From Gonium pectorale (lineage: Eukaryota; Chlorophyta; Chlorophyceae; Chlamydomonadales; Volvocaceae), in contig LSYV01000011.1 in assembly GCA_001584585.1 (NCBI GenBank), positions 192,449 to 249,083 on the forward strand: a DNA stretch of 56,635 nt. Reading direction: 5' to 3'. Below, piece by piece: positions 1 to 11,323 of the stretch. The notes beneath the pieces were generated by a model. That model was not told where the DNA came from and searched no databases. It saw only the letters and a list, made by a program, of their open reading frames with translations. Each line of letters starts with the position of its first letter. Position 1 is the first letter of the stretch. A program made the position numbers and the translations under genes.

Positions 1-2117
1 TTGCGGACTAAGCGCACGGCGACCCATGGCTTTGCCGCCGACCTCCGCCCTCGGGCCATCGTCAGCTCCAGTGACGTCCCCGGGCACCGCGCCTTCGCCT
101 CCTTCAGCTGGCTGCCCAAGCGCTTGATCCTCCAGGAATACCCATCATGCTCAAGGCGGGGCCCGGCGTCGTTGGCAGCTGTCCAGGGAGCGGCAGTGGT
201 GCTGCTCTCAGGCTCAAGTCGCAATGGCATAGTGTGCCGGCTCGCCTCCAGGTCTGGTCCCAGGAGGCGCTGTGCAGTCAGCACCGGGATATTGGCTTGA
301 TAGCTGCGGAAATAGTAGCCCGGAATCACAACCCGCACCGGCACCGAGCGGTAGCTGCCCGGAAGCGGGCCAGCGGAGGCCGCGGACTGCAGGCTGGGGC
401 GTGATCCCTGCGCGGAGCGTGGGGTGCTGCCGCTGCCATCATCGCTGCCGCCGCAGCAGTCGCCACCGCTGCTGCCTGCGCCGCTAGTGCCGCCGCGGCC
501 ACCGCCGCCGCCGTCACTGCTGGCACAGGCGCTGTCTGTCTGGGAGGGCGCGCGCAGCAGGGTGGCGACGAGGTCGACTACCGGTAACCGGCCACCTCCA
601 CGGCTGCCTGCTGGCTTGAAGCCGTACGCGGCAGCCACCCGCCCATCGTCACGAGTGAGGAGGAGGCGATCCGCGCCGGGCGCCGCTCCCGCGCTCCGCA
701 GCCAGCTGCCGAGGCCGCAGAGGTAAATTTCCCTCCGCGGCGGACGGCTGACGCGGAACCTGCCTGCTGTCTCCCACGGACGCGCGGATGGGCTAACGCC
801 GTACTCCCAGCCCAGCACCCTGACCACGGTGCCCGCATGCTCGGGGTCGGACAGAAGCTCGCTGACGATGCCTGCGCTCAACAGTTTTTCGGCATCTCCT
901 TGCCGGAAGTAGATATTGGTGAAGTTACGTCCCTCTGCGGGGAGCGGCACGACAGCGAACGGTTTCGCCAGGCACGCGCTGGCAGATGTAATTCCGCTGC
1001 CGCTGGCTGCCGCCGCGGCCTCGGACCCAGACGACGGCTGCGTCAGGGAGCCTACCGAGGCGTCGGCCCGCGGGGTGTGCTTGGAAGCGCTGCCGCCGGG
1101 TTTCCGTGCAGCGCTCCAGCTGCCTGCGCGGCCGCCTACGTGAATGCCTGAGGGGACTCGCTGCTGCGCAAGACCAGCGGGCGCTGTACCTAGGAAGCGC
1201 GCTGTCAGGCTGGTGGTGCAGCCTCCCTGGCGGACCGCATACAGCTTGACGACATCGCCCGCTTTGGGGTCAAATCTCCGGAGCTGCGGCATTAGGTGCA
1301 CAAGCCTCCATTCGTATCCGTAGCGTCGCACTGCAGCAGCCTTCTCGCTCCCTTCAAGACGAACCGGCAGGCTCGTCCCATCGCTGGCGGTGGTCGCCGC
1401 CTCGTGTCCCAGCAGTCTCACAGCCACTGCCGCAGGAACGCTGATCTGACTGTTGACGAAGGAGCTGGGCCGAATGACGGCGTAGTTGGGCTCAGATGGA
1501 GCAGTACCGACTTCTGAATCCGTCGCGACCCGACCCGCGCCCTCAGAGCGGTCGTTAGCGTAAGCCGCAGCGCTGGGGTGCGCCAAGGGCGGCTGTAGGC
1601 ACAGGGAGTCCCGCGGTAGCTCCGGGAATTGTGCAGCTGGCAGGCAGGGGTGTTGTTGAGACGGCGGCTGCGGCGGGTCTTCCCGTGTTGGGACGTCCTG
1701 ACCCAGCACGCACGGATCGCGAGGGGAGGGCAGGGAAGGGGCTTCTGGTGGCGGCAGGCGTGCGGCGGGAAGCTGCTGCAGCCGGCCGTCAGGTGTCACC
1801 GCGTAACGATGAGGGGGAAAGCTCTTGAGTTGCAGAGCGTCGGGCTGGCTGCTGCGGCTGGGTTCCTCGCCGCCCGGCAGCGGTGCGGAGGGCGGCAGGG
1901 ACTGCGTAGAGCACCGTACCCGCCGCAGGCATGTCGACGTGCGCTGGAGCACTGGCGATGGCGACGGTGAAGCAATGGTGGGAGAGCGGAGAGGCGCGTG
2001 GTGCGCTCGTCCCCATGGCCGTGGTGCTGTGCGCTCGCACAGCAGCGGCCATGTGGAAGTAACGAAGGTGGAAGCGCGGAGGCTCGCGTCATGGCACCGG
2101 GTCCTAGGAGCCAGAGC
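1..2117 (-). CDS. Triple B3-like domain DNA-binding protein, 3' end off the window
   Basis: One frame on the minus strand stays open from the stop at about 2148 down to base 1, roughly 700 codons. It is easy to miss because its only in-frame ATG is at 1292-1290, inside a domain. A likely splice acceptor (ttgcctcag) puts the exon start at 2117. The first ~190 residues are Pro/Ser-rich linker. Three B3-like domains follow: D1 at about 1485-1180 (with YGYEWRLVHLMPQL and AGDVVKLYAV), D2 at about 975-620 (RNFTNIYFRQGDAEKLL, then REIYLCGLGSWLRSAG) and D3 at about 345-1 (VPVRVVIPGYYF, then DGYSWRIKRLGSQL). D1 and D3 align with each other. B3 domains bind DNA in plant transcription factors. That assignment rests on pattern recognition only. 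The linker between D2 and D3 is Gly/Ser-rich. The start codon must lie in an upstream exon; an ATG at 2403 is one candidate. Other beta-barrel DNA-binding folds are possible. Confidence 0.62.
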
Positions 2118-4082
2118 CTGAGGCAACGGCCAAAAGAAGGGAACGCATCAGGACGTGCGGAGCGCAAGGTCGCGTGTGTGGCGTTTGTGGAAAGCGTCCT
2201 CTTCGCATGCACCTTATCTGCAGCTCGCCAACGACCACCTTGTCTGCATTCAAACAGGCGCAGATGTGCGCACGTACCGGTGCACGTGTAGGACGCGGGT
2301 CTGACCGCCAGGCCGCTGAGGGCCAGACGCCCCGCGCCGCCGGCATCACCCGCAGGAAAGAGGCAACTCGACGCCACCCCGCGAGCGGCTGCAAAAAGGC
2401 CACGAGCGGCGATCAGCCGAGGGAAGGCGAAAGAGATCCTGATTTAGAGGGGTTCGGGTTCCAGGCTTGTTTAATCGCATTCATCAGATACAGCCAAATT
2501 CAACAGAGACTGCACTGTGTTGCTGCCGCGGATAGTCGGCCAACTGGCTGGCATATCTGCCAACGCCCGTCGCGCTTCCGCAATCATGCTCCCAGCCCCA
2601 TAGGGCGCGCGCCGCCGCTGTTGCCGCCGCCCTCTCACCTCAACGCTCCATATCGCGCTTCCACGAAGAGGACAAGCTGTCGGGGGCCGCTAGCTATCGG
2701 CTTCGACAGGAGTCGGAGGCGCCCGCTAGCGTAAACGTCGCCCTGCTTTGTTTGCAGTTGTCGAACGTCAGGAAGCACGATTGGGGATCAATCAAGCAGT
2801 AGTGTAGCCTCAGGTTGTGTGCTCAGTCGCAGTCCTGGGATATCGGGCTTCGTGGCGTTGTACCAGCGCCCTTTGAAGTCCAAGGAGCCAGGGTTCTGAC
2901 ACATTGGTGATCATGTCAAAGGAATGTTGGTTTTACTAGCTTTGCCGCAATTAAATACCTGCTCCACACATGAAACTAGGAGAGAATATCACGGTTGCGA
3001 CGACCCGCGGGTCGAAACCTGGGCCTGCTGTCATCATGCGCGCGAGCACTTGGACCCATACATGGCCAACGGTCAACAACATTGTCGCAGCTGTCATGCA
3101 TATGCCGCCATGTATCGCCGCCACTGTCTACATCGTTTCCCATGCCGCCTCATGTACATCATGGGTGTGGCCCTGAAGGGCACAGCGGGCACGCATGCAC
3201 AAATTCCACCCACACCCGCGCCTGCCCACCGCAACAAGCGCCACCGCCGGTTCCGGAAACCCTGCTGTAAACGTTCACGCTCGTAGTTATCTTAGTTCTC
3301 TCCGCCTCATGAACGTGCTCGCTCAAGGCTCATTTGCATCATTCCCAGTGAGTCAACCCCAAACAGTCTAGCAAGGCCTGCACGGCGGCAACATACCTGC
3401 AAAGAATTGAGCGGCCCTGGCCGGTGGCAGCCCGCTTACAGCTAACTCGGCTCACGAATGTCCATCTTCAAGTACGTCACCGACTGCATGGTGTCCAGAG
3501 CTCACGTACAAAACTATCAACCCCATTGACATACAGCACTGACTCCGGGCAGTTCCCGAGCGGACAACTACCCCTGTAACGGTGTGGATAACATCGAGAG
3601 ACAAGTGTTCAAGCAACGTCCAGCGTCAACTGCTGGCGCCACCAACCCATGCGCTGCCTCGCGATATGAAGGCAACATATGCAGATACCCCTTACGACGG
3701 CGCATGCATCAGGCCAAGAGGCATGCCCCCCTGGGCCGTTCGGCGAGCGTGCACCCAGCCTAAGCCATCTCACCATGGCGGCCGCATGAGCTGCTCTGGC
3801 GTGAGGCCGTAAAAGCGCAGCAGCAGCCACTCCATCCCGCGCCGCCCCGGGCACGCATCCAACGCCGCCGCCCCGTGGTCGCATCCGAGCACCTCACATC
3901 CAGAGCCCACAGAGCCACCGGAGGCGGGCAGCCACGGACCGCCACGGGAACCAGCAGCTGGGGAAAGAAGAGTGAGGAAACGTCGGCTAAGCTGGGCCTT
4001 TGTGTTCGGCTTGGCCAGGGATCCAAAGCCAGCCACATACACGACCCGGGCTCACAGTGCATCGCCAGAAAGGATATAGAAA
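2118..4082. other. Region without a resolved gene
   Basis: Bases 2118-2403 may hold the 5' exon and first intron of the B3-like gene; a minus-strand ATG at 2403 opens a 55-codon frame before a possible donor. Nothing convincing is seen from 2404 to 4082. The open frames there are short, on both strands, and do not resemble known domains. Confidence 0.3.
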
Positions 4083-4136
4083 CAGGGAAGGCAACCTCTA
4101 CGGTCATACACACCCGGGGGTGTGATGTTTCCAGCA
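4083..4136 (-). repeat. Dispersed intron-like repeat, copy 1
   Basis: On the minus strand this reads GGAAACATCACACCCCCGG followed by GTGTGTATGACCGTAGAGG and a pyrimidine-rich tail. About 54 bases match copy 2 at 5151-5202 almost exactly and copy 3 at 22536-22601 closely. Confidence 0.75.
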
Positions 4137-5069
4137 GGGCGCGAGTACAGGGGCATTGCAGGCGAGGTTGACGAAGAGACGGGCCCTCCAGTTCACCGAC
4201 CTCTCCTTGGCCGCTGCCCTTGCAGCGCTAGTGGGCCAGGTCCGCAGGTCGGCAACCAGTGCCGCCAGGTTGCCGTACCGTAGCCCAGTTGGTGCAGATC
4301 CAGTGGCCAGAAGATAACAGGCAGCTGGTACCCATAGCGTTGTAAACAAAATCCTTGAGGCTGAACGCTCAGGACTGAGCACTCACCTACAGTAGGCGTG
4401 GACGGGAAGGGCAGGCGCCACAGCCGCGGCAGGACCGGCCACACCAGCCCCTCCGCCGCCACATCTCCGCCGACAGGCACCGCCAGACGACGCAGCTGGC
4501 CCCGGGCCGCAGGCGGCAGCGCCTCGTGGCCTTGCGCCACGAATGCAGACCCGTGGGTCAGCGCCTGCAGCACGTGGCCGCCCACAACCGCCAGGGCTGC
4601 GCCGGCGGGCAGCCGCTGCGCGGAGCTCAGCCCCTCTGGGTGTGGCTGCAGACCATGGTGCGCCACGGGGCCCTCGGGCAGCGGGCCCCCGGTCGGGTGC
4701 TGTGGTACGAGGGATATGAGGCCCAGCAGCCTCGCCACGTTGAAGCATACCACCTCAGGCGGCAGGCCGCCCAATCAGCCCAGCGGCCCGGCAGGCAAGG
4801 AGGCTGCGCCTGCGTCGGCGGGAGTGGCCACTGCAGTGGCTGCTGCCACGTCAGGCGGCGGTGCAGCTTCAGCAGGGACGTCGTCAGGGAATTCCCCGCT
4901 GCCTCCCGCAGCCAGCACCTGCACATACGCCGTAACGAGCTGCCTCACCGTCTGCGGGCCAGGGCTGCACGGCTGCGTGCCCAGGCCGCCTCAGCCTCCC
5001 GCACCAGCTCCGCCACCTCTGGGTGGAAGGTCATGCCACACCGCCGCAGTTTGCCGGGCCGCAGAGGCC
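4104..5069 (-). pseudogene. Decayed coding fragment of unknown family
   Basis: Read on the minus strand, protein-like sequence starts at about 5069 (FHPEVAELVREAEAAWARSR). It then shifts frame near 4955 and continues as TVRQLVTAYVQVLAAGG. A single in-frame TGA interrupts it near 4776, after which the same frame runs on for about 130 codons (VARLLGLISLVPQHP, VVGGHVLQALTHGSAF). Below about 4382 a second frame looks coding (YGNLAALVADLRTWP, VNWRARLFVNLACNA) and ends in the downstream dispersed repeat. One frameshift plus one stop in otherwise coding-like sequence indicates a pseudogene. I do not recognise the family. The fragment lies between two same-orientation copies of a short dispersed repeat, and the upstream copy looks like an intron of it. 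Confidence 0.45.
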
Positions 5070-5150
5070 CACAGAGGGAGCGACGCAGCCGTGCATGAGG
5101 GTGATAGACGAGGCGTGGTAATGCTGAAAAAAGAGAGAACCAGAAACCGG

Positions 5151-5202
5151 GAAGGCAACCTCTACGGTCATACACACCCGGGGGTGTGATGTTTCCAGCA
5201 GA
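5151..5202 (-). repeat. Dispersed intron-like repeat, copy 2
   Basis: Near-identical to copy 1. Read on the minus strand, the part starting GTGTGTATGACC continues through a pyrimidine tract to TTTTTTCAG at about 5125. It therefore has the form of a 54-nt GT-AG intron just upstream of the decayed coding fragment. Confidence 0.75.
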
Positions 5203-5453
5203 GGCCTCGACGGGGCAGCGCTGATTGAAGCGGCGCCTGAAGACAGACATTCTGGGGCTGCTGGTCAGAAGTCGCTGGCCGCCTCACTGTCATCATCGCT
5301 GCCGCGGTCTGCCGGTGGGCTATGATCGATCAAGCGAACACGTCTGATGGCTCTGATTTTGGAGAATGCGGGCGGCTGCTGCCGCCACCAAACGCGTCGC
5401 TGTCGCAGCTACCTCCTCCGCTTCCGCTGACAACGCGAACCGGGGCACTCGGT

Positions 5454-6350
5454 CTAGGGCTCGTGAGTGTGGTAGCAGGGTGGCTCGGCTTGGGCGGCCG
5501 CCAGTAGCTGCAGGGCCTCCGCCACCGGCGAGGATCCGTCGACTGGCAGCTGCACTCGCCCCGCTTCCTCGCTGCCGGTAACCGAAGCCCCGGACGGAGC
5601 CGCAGGCAGTGGCGCGTTGCGCGCAGCAGAATGACGCGCAGGGTCTTGCCACGCCCCCCCGCCGCCGTCCTCGCCGTTGCCAACAGCTGCTGCCCGCCCA
5701 TCCGTCCAACCGAGCAGGAGGTCGTCGGTCCGTCTCACTTCCGCGCTTCTCAGCCAGGCGCCGAGGCCGCAAATGTAGATCTGTTTCTCCCCGCCGGCTG
5801 CCTCGCTCGGTGCTCGAGCAATCCAGACTTTCGCTGCCCGGCAGCCGGGCCTCGGCGAAGGCGGCGCGGGAGCCTCCTCGGCGCCCCCGTCGCATGCCAG
5901 CACCTAGAAGTATACGCCGCTGCTGGACATGACCATGCTGATTATGCCTTTGAGCCTTTCCCCAGCGTCAGCTCGGCGTCGCTTTGCCGCAGGTAATCCC
6001 GCGTGAAGTTGCGCTTGCTCCAAAATGAAGAGCTCCAGGACGATGAACGGCTTGGCCTGGTTCAGCAGCAGGAAACCAGCACAGCCGGATTTGTGCTGCA
6101 GGCAGTCGCCGCCGGCGGAGCAGTTAGGGTAGCCTTTACGTACCGGCGGTGACCGCGTGGAGGCTGCACCTGTGACAGTGTACGGCAGCAAGCTTACAGC
6201 ACCGCTGCAGGGAGCGCTCACAGAACTCTGGTGTCTGAGGCCGTCCAGAGACGGTCTCGATCGCGCGCCCGACGAGCAACAGGCGGGGCATGAGCAGGAC
6301 CGAAGTGCCCATGTCTCTGGGGATAGAAGATGACGGCGGGGGGGGCGTCG
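5454..6350 (-). pseudogene. Decayed copy of the B3-like domain gene
   Basis: Minus-strand peptides match the B3-like gene at the left edge but are spread over different frames. QAKPFIVLELFILEQ (about 6065) corresponds to its LAKPFAVVPLP; RNFTRDYLRQSDAELTLGKG (about 6030, another frame) corresponds to RNFTNIYFRQGDAEKLLSAG; a stop follows at about 5960; KQIYICGLGAWLRSAEVRR (about 5770) corresponds to REIYLCGLGSWLRSAG. A weaker D1 remnant (CCKLAAVHCHRCSLHAVTAG) sits near 6190. At least two frame changes and a stop make a functional product unlikely unless introns rescue the frame. Orientation is the same as the parent-like gene, which suggests tandem duplication. No D3 counterpart was found. Confidence 0.55.
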
Positions 6351-6381
6351 CTGCTGGTAAGCGCTTGCCGTACGACGAGAG

Positions 6382-6427
6382 GGTGTGTACGACCGTAGAG
6401 CGAGGCGAGCTCCCTCTTTCTTTGCAG
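6382..6427 (+). repeat. Dispersed intron-like repeat, copy 4 (divergent)
   Basis: Reads GTGTGTACGACCGTAGAG, then GAGCTCCCTCTTTCTTTGCAG: a 45-nt stretch that begins GT and ends in a pyrimidine tract plus CAG. It is closest to copy 5 at 34711-34751. Confidence 0.55.
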
Positions 6428-8259
6428 AATTTTGCAAGTGTCTCTGCAGCTTGCGGAGCAGCGTGGTGCACACATAGATTGCAATTGCAGCAGATCGAAT
6501 TAGTGTCCTGGTGAGAGCTGTTGATGGCGCAGTTTACTTCGTCACGTACCTTCCCCCTTTCCACCATGACGCGTCAAACAGATCAACCGTACCGCTGTAC
6601 GTGCGTGCTACCAGATCCGTTGCCAATAGTTCAGCCATCGGGCTGCCCAAGTACCACCAGCGTATGGGTCGCGCTTTGCATCTGCCCCGCCTGTGCCACC
6701 TCCGGCCCGCCCATCGCCCCTGTATATTTCTACAACGGCGGCGGTGTTGCACAAACGTCGATATGGTCTCATACCTTGACCACGCACCCGCCCTAGCCAG
6801 CCCGCTGCCCGCCCGACACTTGCACCCCGTGCGTACATTCACAGTTATGGTTGCCGCAATTCCACCAGGCAGATTGCCGCGAGGAGACCGTGCCCCACTC
6901 CCTCCGCAAGCACCCTGCCGAGCGAGCCCTGGGCAGCAGTGATGACCGAGAGCGCGGTGGTTGAGGAGGTGGTCCCGAAGACACGCACTGGCATCGCCTC
7001 GCATCGCTGCCGCCTCTAATACGCAAGCAGTCAGCTCCAAGCGTGCACCCAGAGCCCTGTCTGGTATCGATCCAGCTTTTGGCCCAGGACCTACGGCTGG
7101 CATCCCATGATTTGGTCTGTCACACCCATATGCGAACTCTGCGGTCCTCATCATTATAGTGTGTGCAGGCCAAGTAGGCTGCCACGCACTTGCATGCGCC
7201 AGGACGTTGGGTCCGCAGCCCTCACTCCGCAGGACTGCATTGCTCAAATGTAGTAATTGTATGACTATGTGTTAAACATAACTAGGTCTGAGCACGAGTC
7301 TTCGTCGGGGCGCCCAGAAGTACACCAGGATTCATGCCCTTTCGTATCCCAGAGCCGTAGCAACACATAAACAGGCAAGTTTCCTTCAATAGTGATTGTT
7401 CGACAGGCTTGTGAGATTGAGTCCAAAGCTGACAGGTCTGGTAACCTTGGATGGGCCAGGGGCATGGGCTGGTATGCTAGGTACTTGCGTGTATATGCAG
7501 CAGTGTTTTTCTTACTCTTAAGCGTGCCTCGCCAGTGACGGGCTGAGCCGTCACCGAGGTGCGTAGCAACCGCCAACAAACTCCAACCGGTCATGTCATA
7601 TTGTGCCCTTGCAGACATTTATGGCAGTCCGTCTTAGTCCTGCCATATGCTGCTGTAATACAGCGCAGTATGGCGATTTCCGCTTGGCGAGGGCCTTGCC
7701 AGCCTCCTACGGCGGGGCATTGGCAACTGCTTTACGCTCCCTACCGCGCTTCCCATGCCTGCAAGAACAAGCAAGCATCTAATGGTGCCCGCATCATACG
7801 CACAAAGGCCCGTGCCTCTGGGGCGGAAGATCGTCCTGGAGAGGCACAGCCTTCCTCGAGGCAACTGCCGCCACGGCCGAGGCGCTCCAACGAGGTGAGG
7901 GCGATGTTCCTAAGACGGCAATACATTGAGTCTCTTGCTTGAAGCGGAGCGGCGGACCACAGGTCATTGGACAGCCCTAGTCACTTAGTTGCAGACGGCC
8001 GTCGCTTTGGGGCTGCCAGCTGCTGTGTGCATTTCTTTTTCTTCTTTTTTCTTTTTTCTTTCTTCTTTCTTTTTTCTTCGCAACACTAGCAGCACCTACC
8101 GTCGATCTTCTCAAGGCGGAGTCATGGACAGTCGTTCTGGGTGCGCGTTGCTGTTGATTAACGCAGTGCAGTGCAGCTGGAGGACCGCAGCTTGGAGCTA
8201 TTGATTGCGAACCCTCTTCCCTGAGCTTGGTTGCTGCGCCCGCCCATCCCGCTTCGCAG
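6428..8259. other. Region without a resolved gene
   Basis: A 237-codon minus-strand frame at 7247-6534 ends with protein-like sequence (GSPMAELLATDLVARTYSG), but the rest looks non-coding and no family is recognised. Around 7520-7590 there is weak nucleotide similarity to 17815-17890, which may mark the left boundary shared by the two large copies. A pure pyrimidine tract lies at about 8031-8080. Confidence 0.25.
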
Positions 8260-11200
8260 TTGCTTGGCTGTGAGCCCGACGGCTCGTCAACGGCTTATAA
8301 GTCCGAGGATGCCGTCTCCGAGGCTACCGTCTCCGAGGCTACCGCGCCGTCCGCCGGCTGGGAGCCGCCACGCACCCGGCATCTTGGGACAGGTATGTAA
8401 GGGTGGTTCTTCCAGAGGGCCAGGAGAAGAGGGCCTAGTCAAATTCGGGGCGGACTGGGCGCCGTGTGCGTTTGATTGGCCTGGCCAACCATGCCGGCGA
8501 GGCCGCATGCGCCTTACTTGGGCTCCTGTTGTTTATACATCCACCTTGTTGGCGGTGGCGCAGCGGCGGAGTCTAGCCGTAGACCGTTGGCAAACACGCA
8601 AAGGCTCCGATGACGCTGGCTGTTACTTTGTATGCGAGACCCTTACCATGAAGAGGATCAGCCCGTCAGTTACCGCTGTGGTCGCCCCAGCCCTCCGCTG
8701 TCGCACGGCACGTCGGTAACTCCGGCAGCGACTGGTAGGAGTGGCAGCGCCGGGTTTTGTGCGCCATGCAAGTGGAGCGGCGAGTGGCTCCTCTTGAACG
8801 AGCTGCTTTGCTTGGAAGAAGTTGGTGTGCGGGCCTGAGTGCACCCCTAGCTTACCTCCTGTTTGTGCAAAGAGTGTTCGGTATCGACAGCTAAAAGAAG
8901 TCCTGCTCGAGGTCCCAGCCGCTTCTGACCGCGCTCCGTCTGCTGAGGGCAGCTGTCGATCGACCAGGCCAGCCCGCCTCTCCCTCCCTGCCTGCTCGTG
9001 TATGTGGTACCGCAGGCCCTCGCTGGCAGCTCGCAGGCGTTGGGCAGCAGCGTGGCGCAGTACGGCGGTGGTACTGAGGGATCGGTCGGCGCTTCAGCCG
9101 GCGCCGCTTCGGCGACGCGAGCGGCGCGCAAGCGAGGGCGCCCGAGGAAGGTGCGATGCTGCAGAGGGTTCTACCGGTAGTCCGCCTTCATTCGCCTTCA
9201 TTGATGTACCTATCTACGTGGGGTGCACGGTGGGCGCATCACGTAACGTGCACGTCGCGACCTGCGATTACACATGTACTTGATAACCCATGTACTTGAT
9301 TCGGAGTGTAGGGTGCTAGGCGGCATGCGCGCTTGCGTGCATGCATGCCGCTGCGATTGTGCTCGTCCATCCCGCTTGGCTTCCGCTGTTGGGGCCAGCA
9401 CAACTTGGGGTACGTCGTGAATACCGGTCCTATTGCCCCTGCTGCCTTTAGCAGGAGCCTGACGGGCGCTTCGGACACGGTCAAGCTGCTCCCGAATCCG
9501 AGTCTGCGCCGAGTGCCGGGGCCGCGGCGTCAGCTGCCTGGGAACAGCCTTCTGGCGCCACAGACACGGTGAGCACCGGTAGAGATGCAGAGCTGCGTGC
9601 CATGCCATGCGTGGCTGCTGCCGTTCTCTCCGTGCAGACATGCTTGCGACTATGCAGCGAGCGAATCTCAAAATTTCAAACGTCAATACCCGGTCGCCTG
9701 TTTAGCCGGCCGCAGTCGCATCCACATGGAAATGTGCCGTCGCGAGCACGCTGGAGCAGGCTAGCTCTATCGAATTAACACGTGCTCTGTCGGTGCGCTT
9801 GTTGCATACATACATTGTCAACTGCTGCGGTTCCTGGTATTGGCCTCTTCCTAATAGTTCGCCTGTAAGCTGGTTGAAACTTCTGCTGGCACGGCCCCGC
9901 AGCAGGCACCCACGGACTTCAAACCGCCTGCAGATGACGGCCAGCCGTCGTCTCACAACACACAGCAGCAGGCGGGGCCCGACACTAGCGAGCAGGGCAG
10001 TGCGGGCACCCCAGTCGCCTCGGGGCCGGCCGCTGCGGCCTTGTGGCAGCCAGCGGGTATGCCAGAGAAGGTATGTGCTTGACACGGGTGCCGTACGCGG
10101 TAGTTGCCCGTGCGTTATCCCCCGCCGGGCGCAACTGACACCCGCACCGCCGCCACCATCCGCAGGTGCCAGTGTATTGTAAGCCAAGTAGCGCCATCAG
10201 CGGAGACGGGCACAGCGCGCCTGCGCCTGTCCACGGCGTCATGGACCTACGGACTTTCATGGTCACCTGCGGCTGCGCCAAGTGCGCTGGGAAGGTAAAG
10301 GTAACTGCGAGGACCTTTGAAAAGCACGCCGGCAACTACACGGCACACAACTGGCGTCCATTCGCACCGAGGGGCCAGGCAGGCAACACATGAGCATGCA
10401 GCGGTACTTCCGGAGCTTCGGCGCCGCCGCTGTCCATTCCAAGTGCAGTAAGTGGCAGCATGCTTGCGGGGCTTGAGGTTCCGGGGGATCTTCTGCAACT
10501 GCTGGCACCCGTTTCCACGCGCCACTCAGTGGCGCGGGCGGCTTGGGCCAAAGGGGCGCGTTTCAATGTACGGATGCCATCGCGTGGCTTGTGCGTTGTG
10601 CTCCGGTTCGTGCACCCAGCGAGTGCGCCCTATGCATGACGAGTAGGGCTTTGGTAGGTGAAAACGTCCACCAGGCGGCCTGCCGGTGCTCCTGTAATAC
10701 TCAAATCTTCCAACCCCATGCCTCTGCGCCGCTCACTGGACGGCACCACAAGAAGGCTGGACGGCTTGGAGGCTTGCGGAACTCAAGGGCGAGCCGTTGA
10801 AGGTGGAGGTGAGGTTTTCGGCTTTATCTTGCTGCAGCAGCTCGTGTCAATAAACCATTTGCACGCTCGCTCGACGGCTGGGCGACTGCTTGGCGTGGGG
10901 CTAGATTGTCAATGGCATATAGTGCCTACTTGAGAGCAGTGTCATTATGGGTATTGTACCTGTCGCTGGGCAGTCATGCTCGAGGGCGGCTGCCAGATCG
11001 GGTCCGGGTTACGGTACCTCCAAGCCTAGCGGTCACCTCCCTCCGAGGCCCCGACCCCGGATGGAACCCACACTCTAGCTAGGCGGGCTGCACGTCCAGC
11101 GTACGTAAGCCCAACTTGTTGCCATGTCTACTTCATGCTCGCTGTCCGCTCCCACGCGTATCGCTTCTCGCTCCGGCCGCAGGAGGCGGGGACCGCGGCG

Positions 11201-11284
11201 CTACTCGCCGATGCCGCGGCACTACCGGCCGCTGACTCTACGCCGGCAGGGGACTCGGTGCCTTCGTCAGCGGAGTGCTACGCG

Positions 11285-11323
11285 TGACGGACGTGTAACC
11301 TGTAACCTGTAACCTGCTACGCG
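11285..11323 (+). repeat. 39-bp insertion with tandem GTAACCT units
   Basis: Relative to the equivalent exon of copy B, copy A has 39 extra bases containing three GTAACCT-type units. The insert is bracketed by TGCTACGCG at 11276-11284 and 11315-11323. The length is a multiple of three, but the insert brings in TGA and TAA codons, so it closes the exon. Confidence 0.6.

Noticed and set aside
1796..2377. 193-codon minus-strand frame starting with ATG
   Set aside because: It overlaps the open B3-like frame in another register and looks like random Cys/Arg/Leu-rich sequence.
4398..5189. 263-codon plus-strand open frame
   Set aside because: Composition is that of a GC-rich shadow frame; the opposite strand carries the more protein-like (though broken) sequence.
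11297..11316. GTAACCT repeats as an internal telomere tract
   Set aside because: Only three units, and the unit differs from the TTTTAGGG-type telomere repeat of Chlamydomonas.
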